A DNA stretch of 64,000 nucleotides from Dryas octopetala (GCA_963921425.1 OY992837.1:19608630-19672629); one strand, 5' to 3'; shown: positions 12,241 through 23,849, counted from the stretch's first letter. A program made the numbers and translations. The notes: generated by a model not told the origin, from the letters alone.

Positions 12241-13240
12241 CGACTATGCATAATCGTCCTACAACAACAGCAACTCTTCCAGCTGCAACCATGGTGAGAG
12301 ACAGAGATATTTTGTGGTCAGGAAGCAACATATATATATGGGGAACTTCGCTTAATTGTCAACATGGAAAAAAGAATATATTGGTCTCTTATTAACTTGT
12401 AGAAGAGTGACACATGGAGCCAATCTAAATACCCAAGACGTGTAACCCGATTCCTTCGGCGCAATGTCTCATGTCTCATTAGGAAACTATTAGGAATTTA
12501 ATTAAGTGGCCAATTCTAAATCCCGGCCGGACAACAACAACAACGTTGACTTAAGTGGCCAAAAAAATAAATAAATAATAACAACAACAACGTTGACTTC
12601 ATTTACTACTGTAGAAGGTAAATCAGAAGGCAATTAAGCTCTCAAGTCCCAAGTTTTGTGTTCAGGAAACAAAGTGATGAATTCCATTGATTTATTTGTA
12701 GATTGCATTTAGTATACGTTTCCGCACACTACAACAAATATGGCCAAAGACCTCTATTTTTGCACCCATAAATGAGAGGGTGCCTATTGAAAAATGAGGT
12801 GGTCATTAATACTTATTGTTAGTGATTACTATGTTTATGGTAGAGATAATAGTTGCCTTAAGACCCATTAATTTGTAAGATAGTTGATTTTTTGGTAGCT
12901 CTATAAACATAGTAATTCTTATGGGAAGACTTTGTGGTTTTTCTTGGTTGTGATGTAGTCTTTGTAGTATGCTACTTTCTTCACTTTGATCCATGTAATT
13001 TTAATTTTAACCATTGTACTTGTTCGTTGTATGACGTTTGCAATCAAATAACAGAGCAAATTATCAAAAGAACTACCACTGAAAGGGCTGGGCACTTTGA
13101 TCCTATTTGTTTGAAGATTAAACACTGTGCACACACAAAAATCTGATGATTACAAATTGAAATTCCAAGTGCTAACTTACATATTCGTTTTTTTTTTTTT
13201 TTTTCCATGAAAATAAATAATTCCATTAAAGAATAGCATC
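12241..13240. other. Intergenic DNA with one CACTA-like end
   Basis: CACTACAACAAATATGG at about 12728 resembles the terminus of CACTA-group transposons, and the following bases contain a small inverted repeat (GCACCC...GAGGGTGC). No matching opposite end was found. Several weak open frames at 12.8-13.3 kb on both strands show no recognisable domain. Confidence 0.35.
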
Positions 13241-14185
13241 GTACACTTCTCAAACTAATACTTAAAAAAGTGCAGACAATAACTATAGAAATCATAGAAT
13301 AAAATTACTCTCAAATACTACAAGAAGGATATTGGTCCTACCAACTAAATAGGAGAGAACACTTGTTACTCTTACATAGTGGAAAAGTTAGCCTTCCCAC
13401 TATGTCAATGTGGTTCGCTTGTCGACTATTGTGCAGAGGGATTTAGAAGAGTGTTAGTTTATGAATTTGCACCAAACAGTTCACTACAAAAGTTCATATC
13501 ATCAGTAGACACCAACAACCATTTCTTGGGTTGGGAGAAGCTGCAACATATTAATGTCAGCATATATAGCCAAAGGAATTGAGTATCTTCACCACAGATG
13601 CGACGAGCAAACCCTTCATTTTGATTTCTCCAAATACAGTCCAAGTTTCTCACATATTTCCTTTTGAAACGCACATATATTTAGGATACTAAGATACCAA
13701 TTATCTTTAGGATTAATTACAAATATCACCTCTAAACCATACCATGATTGACAGTTTGGCCTTAGATTAAAATTTGAGACTTTAGTTCCCAAATTTAATT
13801 CTCCAATAAACACTTTATCTTAAAATCGTTAAAAAAATCAATTTCTCCATTAGCTATGCACACCTGCTGCCACATGACCTCCTGAAGCTAAATATGGCAA
13901 AAGACATTGCACAACATAAGCAAAAAGTATTGTACTGCATGCATGTCCACATTTCTTTTTTTGGTGAGCAAATCCACATTCATATTATTGTTTCAATCCC
14001 AACGTGTTGATCGTCTTGTAACTAATACATATTGCACAATAGCACTATATAAACAATTCTCAAACGTACTATAGAAACCATAGAATAGAGTCACTCTCAA
14101 ATATTACAAGACTGATATATGTCCTACAAAATAGGAAAGAACAATTCCTCGCACAGAGTGGCAATGTTAGCCTTCCCTTGTACAT
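13240..14185. repeat. Diverged pair of repeats about 800 bp apart
   Basis: About 13245-13400 and about 14050-14175 match in order: CTATAGAAA-CATAGAATA, ACTCTCAAATA-TACAAGA, TAGGA-AGAACA and AGTGG-AA-GTTAGCCTTCCC. They bracket the receptor-kinase fragment, so that fragment may have arrived together with duplicated flanks. Confidence 0.55.
13379..13650 (+). pseudogene. Receptor-like kinase fragment (LRK10-like type)
   Basis: Translation gives a kinase N-lobe to catalytic-loop stretch: CAEGFRRVLVYEFAPNSSLQ, then NHFLGWEKLQ, and after a one-base frame change GIEYLHHRC and LHFDFSKYSPS. This order (GFC-EG-RALVYEF-PN-SL, then W-KL--IA-GIAKGIEYLHQGC, then ILHFDI) is characteristic of LRK10/PR5K-like receptor kinases of plants. 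The catalytic-loop region is altered (HFDF). The piece has no ATP-binding lobe start, no DFG segment and no extracellular domain. It is a broken fragment, not a gene. Domain identity is good; subfamily is inference. Confidence 0.75.
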
Positions 14186-14191
14186 GACAAA

Positions 14192-14310
14192 CTAACTGGT
14201 GGTACATATATCTTCATCTGCATTTTCAATTAAACTAATTGACTCTTCAACATCATCATTTGATGGGGACCTTCTATAATGACTGCAGGCATACAATGCC
14301 TCCACATCAA
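14192..14310 (-). pseudogene. Unidentified exon-like fragment with ALYACSHYR
   Basis: On the minus strand the frame reads DVEALYACSHYRRSPSN, followed by an acidic end rich in Asp/Glu and a stop. The same peptide core ALYACSHYR appears on the plus strand near 37.28-37.32 kb, which argues that both derive from one coding exon. I do not recognise the family. Upstream on this strand a long A/T homopolymer and then the palindromic array begin. Confidence 0.35.
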
Positions 14311-14337
14311 AAAAAAAAAAAAAATTAGATAACCTGC

Positions 14338-15985
14338 TGAACTGGTAAACAAGTTTTACCATTTTTTTGATGCATCTCTCAAGATAATGGTAACTCTTGA
14401 TCAAGATGTGGTAACTTACCATATTCTTGATCGAAGTTACCATTTTCTTGAACCAAACATCAAGAAAATGGTAACCAAAACCTTGCCTCAAACCAAGTTA
14501 CCACTTTTTTGATAGTTCGATCAAGAAAATGGTAACTTGGTTCAAGAATGTGGTAACCAAGCCCAATCATGACCAAAATTACCATTTTTTTGATTTTTTT
14601 CCTCAAGAAATGGTTACTTGTTCTCAAGAAATGGTAAGTTACCATTTTCTTGATCAAAGTTACCATTTTCTTGAACCAATCCTCAAGAAAATGGTAACCA
14701 AATTAGTGGGGCAAAAAACGTTACCACTTTCTTGATCATTCGATCAAGAAAATGGTAACTTGGTTCAAGAATGTGGTAATAAAGCCCAATCTTGACCAAA
14801 GTTACCATTTTCTTGATTTTTTTCCTCAAAAAATGATAACTTTTTCTCAAGAAATGGTAAGTTACAATTTTCTTGATCCAAGTTACCATTTTCCTGAACC
14901 AATCCTCAAGAAAATGGTAAACAAATAAGCGAAGCAAAAAACATTACCACTTTCTTGATCGTTTGATCAAGAAAATGGTAACTTGGTTCAAGAATGTGGT
15001 AACCAATCCCAACCTTGACCAAAGTTACCATTTTCTTGATTTTTTTCCTCAAGAAATGGTAACTTTTTCTCAAGAAATGGTAAGTTACCATTTTCTTGAG
15101 CCAATCCTCAAGAAAATGGTAACCAAATCAGCCAAGCAAAAAACGTTACCACTTTCTTGATTGTTGGATCAAGAAAATGGTAACTTCGATCAAGAAAGTG
15201 GTAACCAAGCCCAACCTTGACCAAAGTTACCATTTTCTTGATTTTTTTTCTCAAGAAATGGTAAGTTACCATTTTCTTGATCCAAGTTACCATTTTATTG
15301 AACCAAACATCAAGAAAATGGTAACCAAATCAGTGGGGCAAAAAATGTTACCACTTTCTTGATCGTTCGATCAAGAAAATGGTAACTTGGTTCAAGAATG
15401 TGGTAACCAAGCCCAATCTTGACCAAACTTACCTTTTTCTTGATTTTCCTCGAGAAATGGTAACTTTAGCTCAATAAATGGTAAGTTCCAATTTTCTTTA
15501 TCCAAGTTACCATTTTCTTGAACCAAACCTCAAGAAAATGGTAACCAAATCAATGGGGCAAAAAAACGTTACCACTTTCTTGATCGTTCGATCAAGAAAA
15601 TGGTAACCTTAGTCAAGAATGTGGTAACCAAGCCAAATCTTGACCAAAGTTACTATTTTCTTGATTATTTTTCTCAAGAAATGGTAAGTTATTATTTTCT
15701 TGACCCAAGTTACCATTTTCTTGAATCAATCCTCAAGAAACTGGTAAGCAAATTAGTGGGGCAAAAAACGTTACCACTTTCTTGACTGTTCGATCAAGAA
15801 AATGGTAACTTCGATCAAGAAAGTGGTAACCAAGCCCAACCTTGACCAAAGTTACCATTTTCTTGATTTTTTTTCTCAAGAAATGGTAACTTTTTGTCAA
15901 AAATTGGTAAGTTACCATTTTGTTGATCCAAGTTACCATTTTCTTGAACCAAACATCAAGAGAATGGTAACTTCATCACTGGGCC
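14338..15985. repeat. Palindromic minisatellite array A
   Basis: Dense copies of TTACCATTTTCTTGA and its reverse complement TCAAGAAAATGGTAA, spaced 15-40 bp apart and alternating in direction. Higher-order units start at GGCAAAAAACGTTACCAC-like junctions near 14711, 14934, 15136, 15338, 15558 and 15761, a spacing of about 202-223 bp. Each unit can fold into many hairpins. Open frames on both strands here are by-products of the palindrome and are not genes. The array has the look of subterminal transposase-binding repeats of a DNA transposon. Confidence 0.9.
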
Positions 15986-16330
15986 AAAAATCGTTTTGTA
16001 CTGCAACTGTGTATAGACGAATAGGCAATTGCATTCTCAGACTACTAAATACAAGCTCCTGTTTGACAATCAGGTTTTGACATGCAATCCAAAATTCTGA
16101 ACAAAATTGCTTCTATAGTTATATACCAAGTTACCAACTATGAATTATAGTCCTAAGGTATAGGGTATTGGGTAAGTTATAGGATTTAAAATTTTAAAAA
16201 AACACAATAGGATTTAGGATATATAATATAGGGTTTAAGTTTAAGTTTCTAATTTGACCAAAACCCAAACCACTCATATTTATACATTTAGACAGTAACT
16301 GTGGTTCCTACTAATATATTTTGGCGGAAG
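15986..16330. repeat. Modules P and Q next to array A
   Basis: Module P (from TGCAACTGTGTATAGACGAA to GTTTTGACATGCAATCC, about 16004-16090) and module Q (A/T-rich, with TAGGGTTTAAG-type runs and ACCAAAACCCAAACCA, about 16100-16300) follow the array. The same P-Q order follows array C at 25.05-25.34 kb, and P recurs next to every array. Confidence 0.8.
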
Positions 16331-16495
16331 CCTTTTAGCTCATTTCTCTTACAATTTGATTCCCTACATGTACTTAACTTTTTCGTAGAGATGTGAGTTT
16401 GTCTAGTTTCATAAAGACTATAAATTTAATTGATCCCCTTGTAATAGTTTTGACTTAATAAACAAGCAATGTTAGAATCAAGCATTTACATGTTG
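16331..16495. other. Short spacer between repeat modules
   Basis: A/T-rich bases with no coding or repeat signal that I can identify. Confidence 0.4.
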
Positions 16496-17000
16496 CTGAA
16501 TATCACTAGGCCAAAAAAACGTTTCGCACTGCAACTGTGTATACACGAAAGAGCAATTGTATTCTCAGAGTGTTGAATACAAGCTCCTATTTGACAATCA
16601 GGTTTTGACATGCAATCCAAAATTACACAGTTTGACTAGTCTGGAAACGCGCCAGAGGCAGCATCTGTTGAAGAATCTGCCTCCTTCTTGTACACATGGA
16701 ACTCTGCATGGGATTGAATGATAGGTCTACTGCATCCTCGTACACAACTGGGGTTCCTATAAGGCATATTATTACAGAGGCAAGCCCCTGCCCATGACAT
16801 TATGTTTTTCATGTTTTTCAGCATCTCTTCTTAAATGAATGTATTTGTCTAGTCTAACATACCCAATTATCCTCTGCTAGTTTAAATTGGAGTGCCTGAA
16901 TATTTACTAACGAAAATGAACTTATTAACGTCTCAATAACTTAATTGCCATAATTTTCAGGATGCACACCGATACGTCATTTATTTACCAAACAATGCAG
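16496..17000. repeat. Modules P' and R
   Basis: A second P copy (about 16510-16620) leads into module R, which begins CACAGTTTGACTAGTCTGGA and includes GCAAGCCCCTGCCCATG and ATACCCAATTAT. The same P'-R order is found at 30393-30925 in the same orientation, about 13.9 kb away. The minus-strand frame through R (16636-16824) is not conserved in the second copy, so I treat it as non-coding. Confidence 0.8.
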
Positions 17001-17233
17001 CCACGTATTCATATATACACAGTCACATTACTCACATCCATAAACAACAGAACGAACAAAATGCATAAAATAAAATGGCCAAGCATACACTTCATCCATA
17101 GTACTTAGATTGAGTCTTAGTACAACAATAACCAAGCAGATACCCAAGAAGCAATTCTCACAACATGAAAACTACAAAATTAATCAAGAGTAACAGCAAT
17201 CTTCCTGATTGTAGCCTGCGAAGTTTAGTGACG
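17001..17233. other. Spacer left of the captured gene fragments
   Basis: A/T-rich, no feature recognised. On the minus strand it would form the 3' flank of the captured-exon transcript. Confidence 0.35.
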
Positions 17234-17267
17234 TCACGACCAGTTTTGCACATTATAATTACATTTG

Positions 17268-17567
17268 TTAATACGGGGAGTAAATGTCATTAGGATCAGG
17301 TGACCACGATGAGTCAAATGGCCACCATGGACGCCAATTGGCAGGGGTGCAGTCTGGCGATGACTCTGAATGATAGTCGTTCCCAAGTTCTTCATCCACC
17401 AAATCCAGGGGTCTGGACTGTTGAGATAAATCAGGGGCAGCTGACCCTTGTGATGAATCCGCAACATTTGACACTCCGGTATCTTTGGGTGGTTGTGATG
17501 CCGAAACATTGGTGAATCCACAGTTCTTGTACTCATCTACCCATATCCAGCCATGGCAGTCAGCCAT
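17268..17567 (-). pseudogene. Captured C-terminal fragment, Trp-rich, family unknown
   Basis: A minus-strand frame of about 99 residues begins near ADCHGWIWVDEYKNCGF, passes through a Ser/Asp/Gln-rich stretch and ends with NWRPWWPFDSSWSPDPND and a stop. The composition (Trp and acidic residues, no low-complexity decay) looks like real coding sequence, probably the last exon of some host gene. I do not recognise it. It lies downstream, on the same strand, of vacuolar sorting receptor exons to which it does not belong, so it is likely another captured piece. Confidence 0.45.
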
Positions 17568-17863
17568 ACCCTAATACAAAACACATGCATTCTGACATTT
17601 CAATGTTTTGGTTGCACAAATGGTCGGCCAAACTTAACAAAAATGTTCACTTACATTAGTCCCTTTGCATCCCCAGGCTGGGTGTTGATTACCTTCAAAA
17701 TTGGCAATTTATTGCATCGAACCATTGTTGTCACAGTACAAAAACATGACTTTAATTTCTGAACTTGAGCTATTTAGACATCAATGCATTAGTAGATTTA
17801 TTTTCTATTACAGTGAAATTGAAAAACAACAACAAAAAATACCAAGACGTTAATTTCTCTTAC

Positions 17864-18741
17864 CTTCACAACTTTTGACACCATCACCTTTAAACCCAGC
17901 AGGACACTTGTATTTGACCTCTCCATCATCATGTTTAGAGAAATAATAGGAATTAAAAATAAATATATTTTCCAAGAGCAGAATGTTTTGTTTTTTTTTT
18001 TTTTTTTAAAAAAGGGAACACATAAAGATCACTTACCGTACAAGCAGAATATGCATGTCCATCTTGAGCTTCATGCCAACCACCTCCATTATTTACCTTG
18101 CACCTCCCAGGCCCACTCGCTGGAAGCCAATGGTAATATTAATATATTGAAATACAATGTAACAAAAGGAAAACTTTTGCAAAGTGGAAGTATTCTAGCT
18201 ATAATTTGATTAACATGAAGAAGAATATAAGAACTGAAATTTCAGTGCAGATTTCCATTGATCTGTAACCCATACATATTTATTTTTAGAACTAAGTCTG
18301 CAATATCTAGATATAAACAACTAGGATCATTAAATCTTGATCAAACCTTTTGAGCAACTTGAATGCAAAACCAGGAGCATTAAAAAAATCCAAAATTTTT
18401 TTTAACCACACTTTTGCCTTCTCTATTTAATTTTCATGTCTTTTTTGACATAAACAAAAAATATATAGTTTTTTCGTTTTACCTTCACAGCTAGTGTAAC
18501 CATCTCCTTTGAACTGCACACCATCAGCTAGGGGGCACTCACATACCCTCCCACGAAATGTATCTTGAGTGTGCGAGCCGAAGTCCCAAAGAACAGGAGT
18601 TAAAATACACGATTTTCTGATTTGTCAAAAAGCATGTGATGAGCTAGTAAGTTATGATCTATACCTTGCAGGCTGTGAGGTTGGCTGCTTTATTTTGCCA
18701 GCAACCACCATTGTTATCCAAGCACGCATTCGTCTCAACAT
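17864..18741 (-). pseudogene. Vacuolar sorting receptor (BP-80/VSR) EGF-repeat exons, captured fragment
   Basis: Vacuolar sorting receptors bind soluble vacuolar cargo in the trans-Golgi. Four minus-strand exon pieces match the EGF-like part in the family's order: 18741-18665 ([20 protein letters not shown]), 18563-18483 ([20 protein letters not shown]), 18119-18037 (SGPGRCKVNNGGGWHEAQDG) and about 17930-17864 (VKYKCPAGFKGDGVKSCE). The first three have AG acceptors and GT donors in place. In the third, the usual NNGGCWHE cysteine is replaced by Gly; in the fourth the cysteine in the usual KCQCP is Tyr and the acceptor is not visible. The lumenal N-terminal PA domain, membrane span and cytosolic tail are all missing. 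It is an intron-bearing fragment of a host gene. Confidence 0.85.
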
Positions 18742-19694
18742 CTACCATGAATAAATAGTGAACACAACATTCAAGCCCAGAATGAAAAAATAACAAACAG
18801 ATAATAAAACACCATACTAACAAGAGGGGCTTACTAGTACTCAAACAAACAGCTGGCTCAGTTGTCACAGTACAAAAGCAGCAATAAAATTATCAATTTT
18901 TCCTTCTTATGATGACATTTACATAGAAAACAAATTAAACAAAATAGATAAGAAAGTAAACATACCAGTATTATCATCCTCAAATGCTCCTTCAACTGCA
19001 GAGTATGTTAATCAAAATATCAGTCTTCCCAGGTTTGTGGAACTCATTATAGTCCAATATGCATTAACACAATTCCTTGTAACTCATTACAGGCCAATCT
19101 GCATGACATGTTTGAAAATCTTTCCAATAATTCACACGCGACTACAAAAAAACTAATAAACCCCAATGCAGAGTACGTACTAACTACCCTTGACATACAA
19201 ACCTACAAAAGAAAACCATAACAAGTGATAAATTGAGTTGAAAGCTACAAATTGATCTGAACCAGCATCATCTAAGGAAAAGAAAAGGCTAAACATTTCT
19301 CAAGTATTATTCATATAAATTTCATCAAGTGTCCAATTATATCTGCTCTATTGCAAGTCAAAACCAACATATTCCCTTACTCATTGCAGTTCACTTAAAA
19401 CATGCATCAAGACCTTACATAGCTTTATTAATTTCCAACTCCACAAGTTACAATGATCCCAACCCAAAACATGTTCCTAAAAAAGAAAAATAGAAAATAC
19501 TTCAACCATTAAAAGGAAAACCGCCAAAGTGATAGAAGAGGTTCATACAAACAAGAAAAGTAGAAAGAAATACAACAAACCAAAACAACTACAAAGTAGA
19601 AACACAACCCAGTAGACTTCTCATGTGAATTGGGTAGCCTAGGTAAACAAACACTTCAAAATTCCAAAAGCAAGCTACTAACTCATTACCATAC
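18742..19694. other. Intron-like spacer between captured fragments
   Basis: A/T-rich DNA with no coding signal. It separates the ubiquilin fragment from the sorting-receptor exons and would be intronic if both were transcribed from the right-hand leader. Confidence 0.4.
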
Positions 19695-19886
19695 CTGCAT
19701 ATTCTCAGGAGAAGCCAACTGACAAAGAAATTCAGGGTTTTGCATCATTCCTCTTAAATGAGAACTGCAATCATTGATGCTATTTAATTGGGGGTTGGAG
19801 GCAAAAATCTGTTGTTGGGTAATGTTAAGAGCAAGAATTTCACCATCAAGAGCCCATGTAAACAAAGTTCGAGTATCCTGTTTCAA
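19695..19886 (-). pseudogene. Ubiquilin (DSK2-like) STI1-region fragment, captured
   Basis: Ubiquilins shuttle ubiquitinated proteins to the proteasome. The minus-strand frame contains SNPQLNSINDCSSHLRGMMQ followed by NPEFLCQLASPENMQ and then a GT donor (CAG/GTATGG at 19695/19694). Plant DSK2 proteins have [32 protein letters not shown] at this place, so identity is clear. There is no ubiquitin-like or UBA domain here. The upstream part of the frame is not recognisable as DSK2. It lies on the same strand as the sorting-receptor exons but comes from an unrelated gene. Confidence 0.8.
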
Positions 19887-20440
19887 AATCTCACCTCAAT
19901 ATATACACTTGGATATCTAATTATATTAGAAAAAAGGGAAGAAATAATTTTAGAACTAAGGAAGCATATCAAAAACTGGAACTTCAGGCAGATTTTTTTG
20001 ATTTTATTCTTGCCTCAGAATATCCAGCGGAATTAAGTGTTGATCTATAATACGAAATCATAAAGAAATTTATAAAACCAACACCAGATTCACATAGATA
20101 CAGAGAAATACCAAAAACCTACAACAAAATTCAACCAAATATACTTTGATTGAGAACATAAATAGATTTAAAAAAGAAAAAAAATACAAAAACAAAAACA
20201 GAGATTGAATTGAGAGAGAAAGGCCGAGCACCTAATAGCGCCAGTGAGATCTACAAATTCAGTAGTACATAAAAGAACTGTTTTAGGGCTACGATTTCTC
20301 ACTCATATCTCCATAAATTTACTGGAGGAGTTGGATATAGCAGCAACCAACCCATATCTCAATATTTGAGGATGCGAGTGGGTACGTCGATGATGGTGAG
20401 GTAAACAGGGCCACTGCCAGTAGGTAAGACAAGGCTATTT
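19887..20440. other. Spacer between leader and captured fragment
   Basis: A/T-rich, with no exon that I can support; probably intron-like relative to the leader to the right. Confidence 0.35.
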
Positions 20441-20890
20441 CCTTATCTTAGTCTTTTTTTGCACTCTCTGTGAGATGCAAAACCCAAATGCAGAGCCGAA
20501 CATGCCAAAAAACCAAACTTGTAACCATCCCAAATGCAGAAGGAAAATAAAAACCCCAAAATGAAAAAAAACCTTGATAAGCAGAAAATGGGAGACTCCA
20601 GTGTCGGACGAAGGTGTAGTTAATTTGAAGAAACAAACAAACCTAAGAAAACCCCTAATTTGAAGAAAAACATAAACCCCAAAAAACCCCTAATTTGAAA
20701 CCCTATTTCATAAAGAAGAAACCCAAGAGGATGAGTAGAGAGAATGCTAAAAAGCGAAAGAGAGGAGGGATAGCTTACCGAGAGAGTGAGAGACTGAGAG
20801 GGCGAGGGCGGCGAGAGAGAGTTGGCTGAGGCTAGGTTATTTATTTTGAATGGAGAGTGAGATGAGCAGAAATTCTGTGTGATTTGGGTT
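20441..20890 (-). promoter_or_regulatory. C/T-rich leader next to array B, shared with the leader at 28.3-28.6 kb
   Basis: On the minus strand this begins beside the array and reads through a C/T-rich tract (CTCACTCTCTCGGTAAGC around 20777-20794) that contains a good splice donor. The block GTGAGAGACTGAGAGGGCGA to GGAGAGTGAGATGAG (20795-20870) is repeated at 28550-28635 beside array D. Position, composition and donor suggest a transcription start and first non-coding exon belonging to the element, placed to drive the captured fragments. This is inference. The open frame across it is probably untranslated. Confidence 0.5.
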
Positions 20891-21737
20891 TTACCATTTT
20901 TTTGATCCATCCCTCAAGAAAGTGGTAACTCAGTTGACTAAGAGTTACCACTTTCTTGAGGGATACATCAAAATAGTGGTAACTTCAAAAAACTGCCTAA
21001 AACCCAAGTTACCAGTTTCTTGATCTTATATTCAAGAAAATGGTAACTTCACATCAAGAATGTGGTAACCACAAACGCAGGCAACTGTATACAAACAAAC
21101 ATGCAATTGCATTCTCTAAGTATTAAATATAAGCTCCTGTTTGCTAATTAGGTTTAGACATGCAATCACAAAATTACATCTTGACCAAACTTACCATTTT
21201 TTTGATTTTTTTCCTCCAGAAATGGTAAGTTACCATTTTCTTATAATTGAAATTACCATTTTCTTGAACCAAACATCAAGAAAATGGTAACCAAATCAGT
21301 GAGGTAAAAAACGTTACCACTTTCTTGATAGTTCGACCAAAAGAATGGTAACTTGATTCAAGAATGTGGTAACCATGCCCAATCTTGACCAAACTTACCA
21401 TTTTCTTGATCTTTTTTCTCAAGAAGTGGTAACATTTTCTCAAGAAATGGTAAGTTACCACATTCTTGATCAAAGTTACCATTTTTTTGAACCAACCATG
21501 AAGAAAATGGTAACCAAATCAGTCAAGCAAAACACGTTACCACTTTCTTGATCGTTTGATCAAGAAAATGGTAACTTGGTTCAAGTATGTGGTAATCAAG
21601 GCCAATCTTGACCAAAGTTACAATTTTCTTGATTTTTTTCCTCAAGAAATGGTAACATTTTCTCAAGAAATGGTAAGTTACCACATTCTTGATTGAAGTT
21701 ACCATTTTGTTGAACCAAACATCAAGAAAATAGTAAC
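20891..21737. repeat. Palindromic minisatellite array B, with an internal P module
   Basis: Same TTACCATTTTCTTGA / TCAAGAAAATGGTAA palindromes as array A. Starts with TTTTACCATTTTTTTGATCC, includes a P module at about 21085-21175, then higher-order units. It stops abruptly where CACTA transposon sequence begins and resumes as array C at 24413, so B and C were once one array. The left end (20891-21180) matches 28645-28950. Confidence 0.88.
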
Positions 21738-22464
21738 CATTTTGCATGCTTAAAATTAATATTAGAACTATCAGAAAATGAAAATAAGATACTCAAAAAT
21801 TGTTGTTATCCATACATTGGTGAGTGAGATTGTTCTAAACTCACGCATTATATGTTATATTAGATTAGATTGATGTTACAACAGAACCTTTGGACTAATT
21901 AATAGCTCTCCAATGAAACTAACCACTTCAACTGTATTGGTATGTCGGATATGAAGGAAGAGAAAAGTACAAATCATGCATGCACCTCTAGTGAACCTAT
22001 ACCTCATTTGGAAGTAGTAAACCAAATTTTTCATCCATATTGTGCTACACAACCATTGGACCACGTGCATGTATATACCTATTTTGGGCGTGTAGAGAGA
22101 CAAATGTTAGACAATATTACAAATAGAGTCCTATCTATTCTCATCACTATTCTTTCTTTTCAGGTAAGCTTTACAGAGGAGTATATGTGGAACATTGGTG
22201 CATTTATAAGTTCTCTTTTGCTGGAAATTAAAGCCCTTATGGGTTTAAAAAAGTGTAAGTGGCACAAATTACTCGTGTTTCCTATATTGTTATTTGTGGG
22301 ATAAACTAGATAAAGGTATCTTGCTCTTTCATATCAATACAGTTATTTCTGAACCATTCATGAGTATATATATATGGATTGTATATTAATATGTACCATC
22401 TTACATAATATGGATTGTATATTAAATTGTGATATATAACTTAAATTGATATTTTGTCTAAACT

Positions 22465-23421
22465 AGTGCTATTAGACAATTTAATGGGGTTACGGGAAGG
22501 AAAGGTCCGAAATCACCAACTTGGAAGCATCTCTATGTAAGTGTCTATGTATTACTTAAGTCTTTTAAGTTTCTTATGTCTTACACATTGGACTAATTTA
22601 ATTAAGTATAACTCTATGTAATTTCCTTTGCTTGTCTGTAGTGTCCTAAACAACCGGGTGGTGTTGAATGTGGATATTATGTCATGAGGTACATGAAGGA
22701 AATAGTTGAGGACACAACCCTTGCATATGAGTCGCAGGTTAGAATACTTACTCCTATTGGGGCAGTTGACTGGTATATTTTGCTATCCTTTGTACAGTTC
22801 TAACTTAGGAAACTTGTAAAAGGGAATTACAGGAGGAAGGGATGGCCTAGCTAGGATACTAGTTTGTTGCTGGTTTTTAAGACTTTGTTTTCTGGCTTTG
22901 CATCTTTTTAATTTTTTCTGTGTATGTGTGTTTGGGTTGGTGCTGTGTGCATTAAAGAGTGTGTTTGGGTTGATGGCCTGCATTTCTCTTCTATTTCCAT
23001 TATTTTTAACTTGCATTATTGCTGAACTCTCGACTGATACTGTGACTACTCATTTATACTTGCATGATCCATTTTTTGAATCATATATATGTGCAGCCAT
23101 TTGAAAGCCCTTGCTGAATGCAAGAAATGTAGGCCATCAGAAAGCCATCTGAATCATATATATGTGCAGCCATCTAAATTCAATACTTGATGCAATCTTA
23201 TTAATGCTTTTGGCCTATATTTTCTTAATGCCCTTTGGGATCCTTGCTGAATGCACTTTTCAATACTTTGGGATCCTTGCTGCAATCTTATTAATTAATG
23301 CACTTTTCTTTCTTGTTTTCAGTGGAGTCACCTGAAGAACAAGAGGAGCAGTTACACACATGAACAAATAGATGAAGTTCGGGTTGAATGGGGAGATTAT
23401 GTTTCCATGAATTTTATTTAG
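22465..23421 (+). pseudogene. Ulp1-like cysteine protease C-terminus of a CACTA element
   Basis: Three exon pieces read in frame: about 22465-22536 (AIRQFNGVTGRKGPKSPTWK), 22642-22737 (CPKQPGGVECGYYVMRYMKE) and 23323-23421 (WSHLKNKRSSYTHEQIDEV, ending EWGDYVSMNFI and a stop). Donors GTAAGT and GTTAGA and acceptors CTGTAG and TTTCAG join them in phase. The Cys in GGVECGYYVM is the expected catalytic residue of Ulp1/SENP C48 proteases. The His and Asp part should lie upstream, where a frame at 21942-22304 is only weakly recognisable. With the N-terminal part lost, it is a remnant of a transposon gene, not a host protease. Confidence 0.8.
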
Positions 23422-23849
23422 ACTAACATGCATGTTTTTGGTACCTTTTTGAGCATTTTTTTGTAGATATGAAGATATATACTAGCTAGTTCACATTCAA
23501 ATCTTTTGTATAGGCAGAATTTAGGCCTAGCTGAATTGCACTGTCATGCCTTCATTATTTTTGTACATGTTGGCATGTGTTTAATTAGGATCTAGCTAGC
23601 TAGAGATGGATTTTGTGAAGGTTATGGAGATAGGCAAGTGATTTTGAGGTATACATGATGAGGGCTATCCATATTTTTATATGGATTTGTAATCTTATAT
23701 GAATGAAAGAATTTAAGTTGGATTACTTTAGAAGCTTAGTAATTGTTGCGTGGATGCATATTTACCAATTAATTTTTATCAATATCAGAAGCCTATTGCA
23801 TATCAGATTATGTAAAAATGCAACGATAAGGAATGATGTTTTAACATCA

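Noticed and set aside
12728-12830. CACTA-type transposon based on CACTACAACAAATATGG
   Set aside because: Only one end is visible, with no inverted partner, subterminal repeats or target duplication; noted as a motif, not called as an element.
14192-15939. Many 60-90 residue open frames rich in YHFLD and KKMVT on both strands of array A (and the same in arrays B-D)
   Set aside because: They are translations of the palindromic repeat on either strand, lack any gene context and vary with repeat indels; not called as genes.
17234-17536. Overlapping alternative frame of the Trp-rich fragment
   Set aside because: The frame ending NDIYSPY has the more protein-like composition; the overlap is a shadow.
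20620-20910. Ser/Leu-rich minus-strand frame across the leader
   Set aside because: Composition follows from the C/T-rich tract, and a splice donor lies inside it; more likely an untranslated leader.
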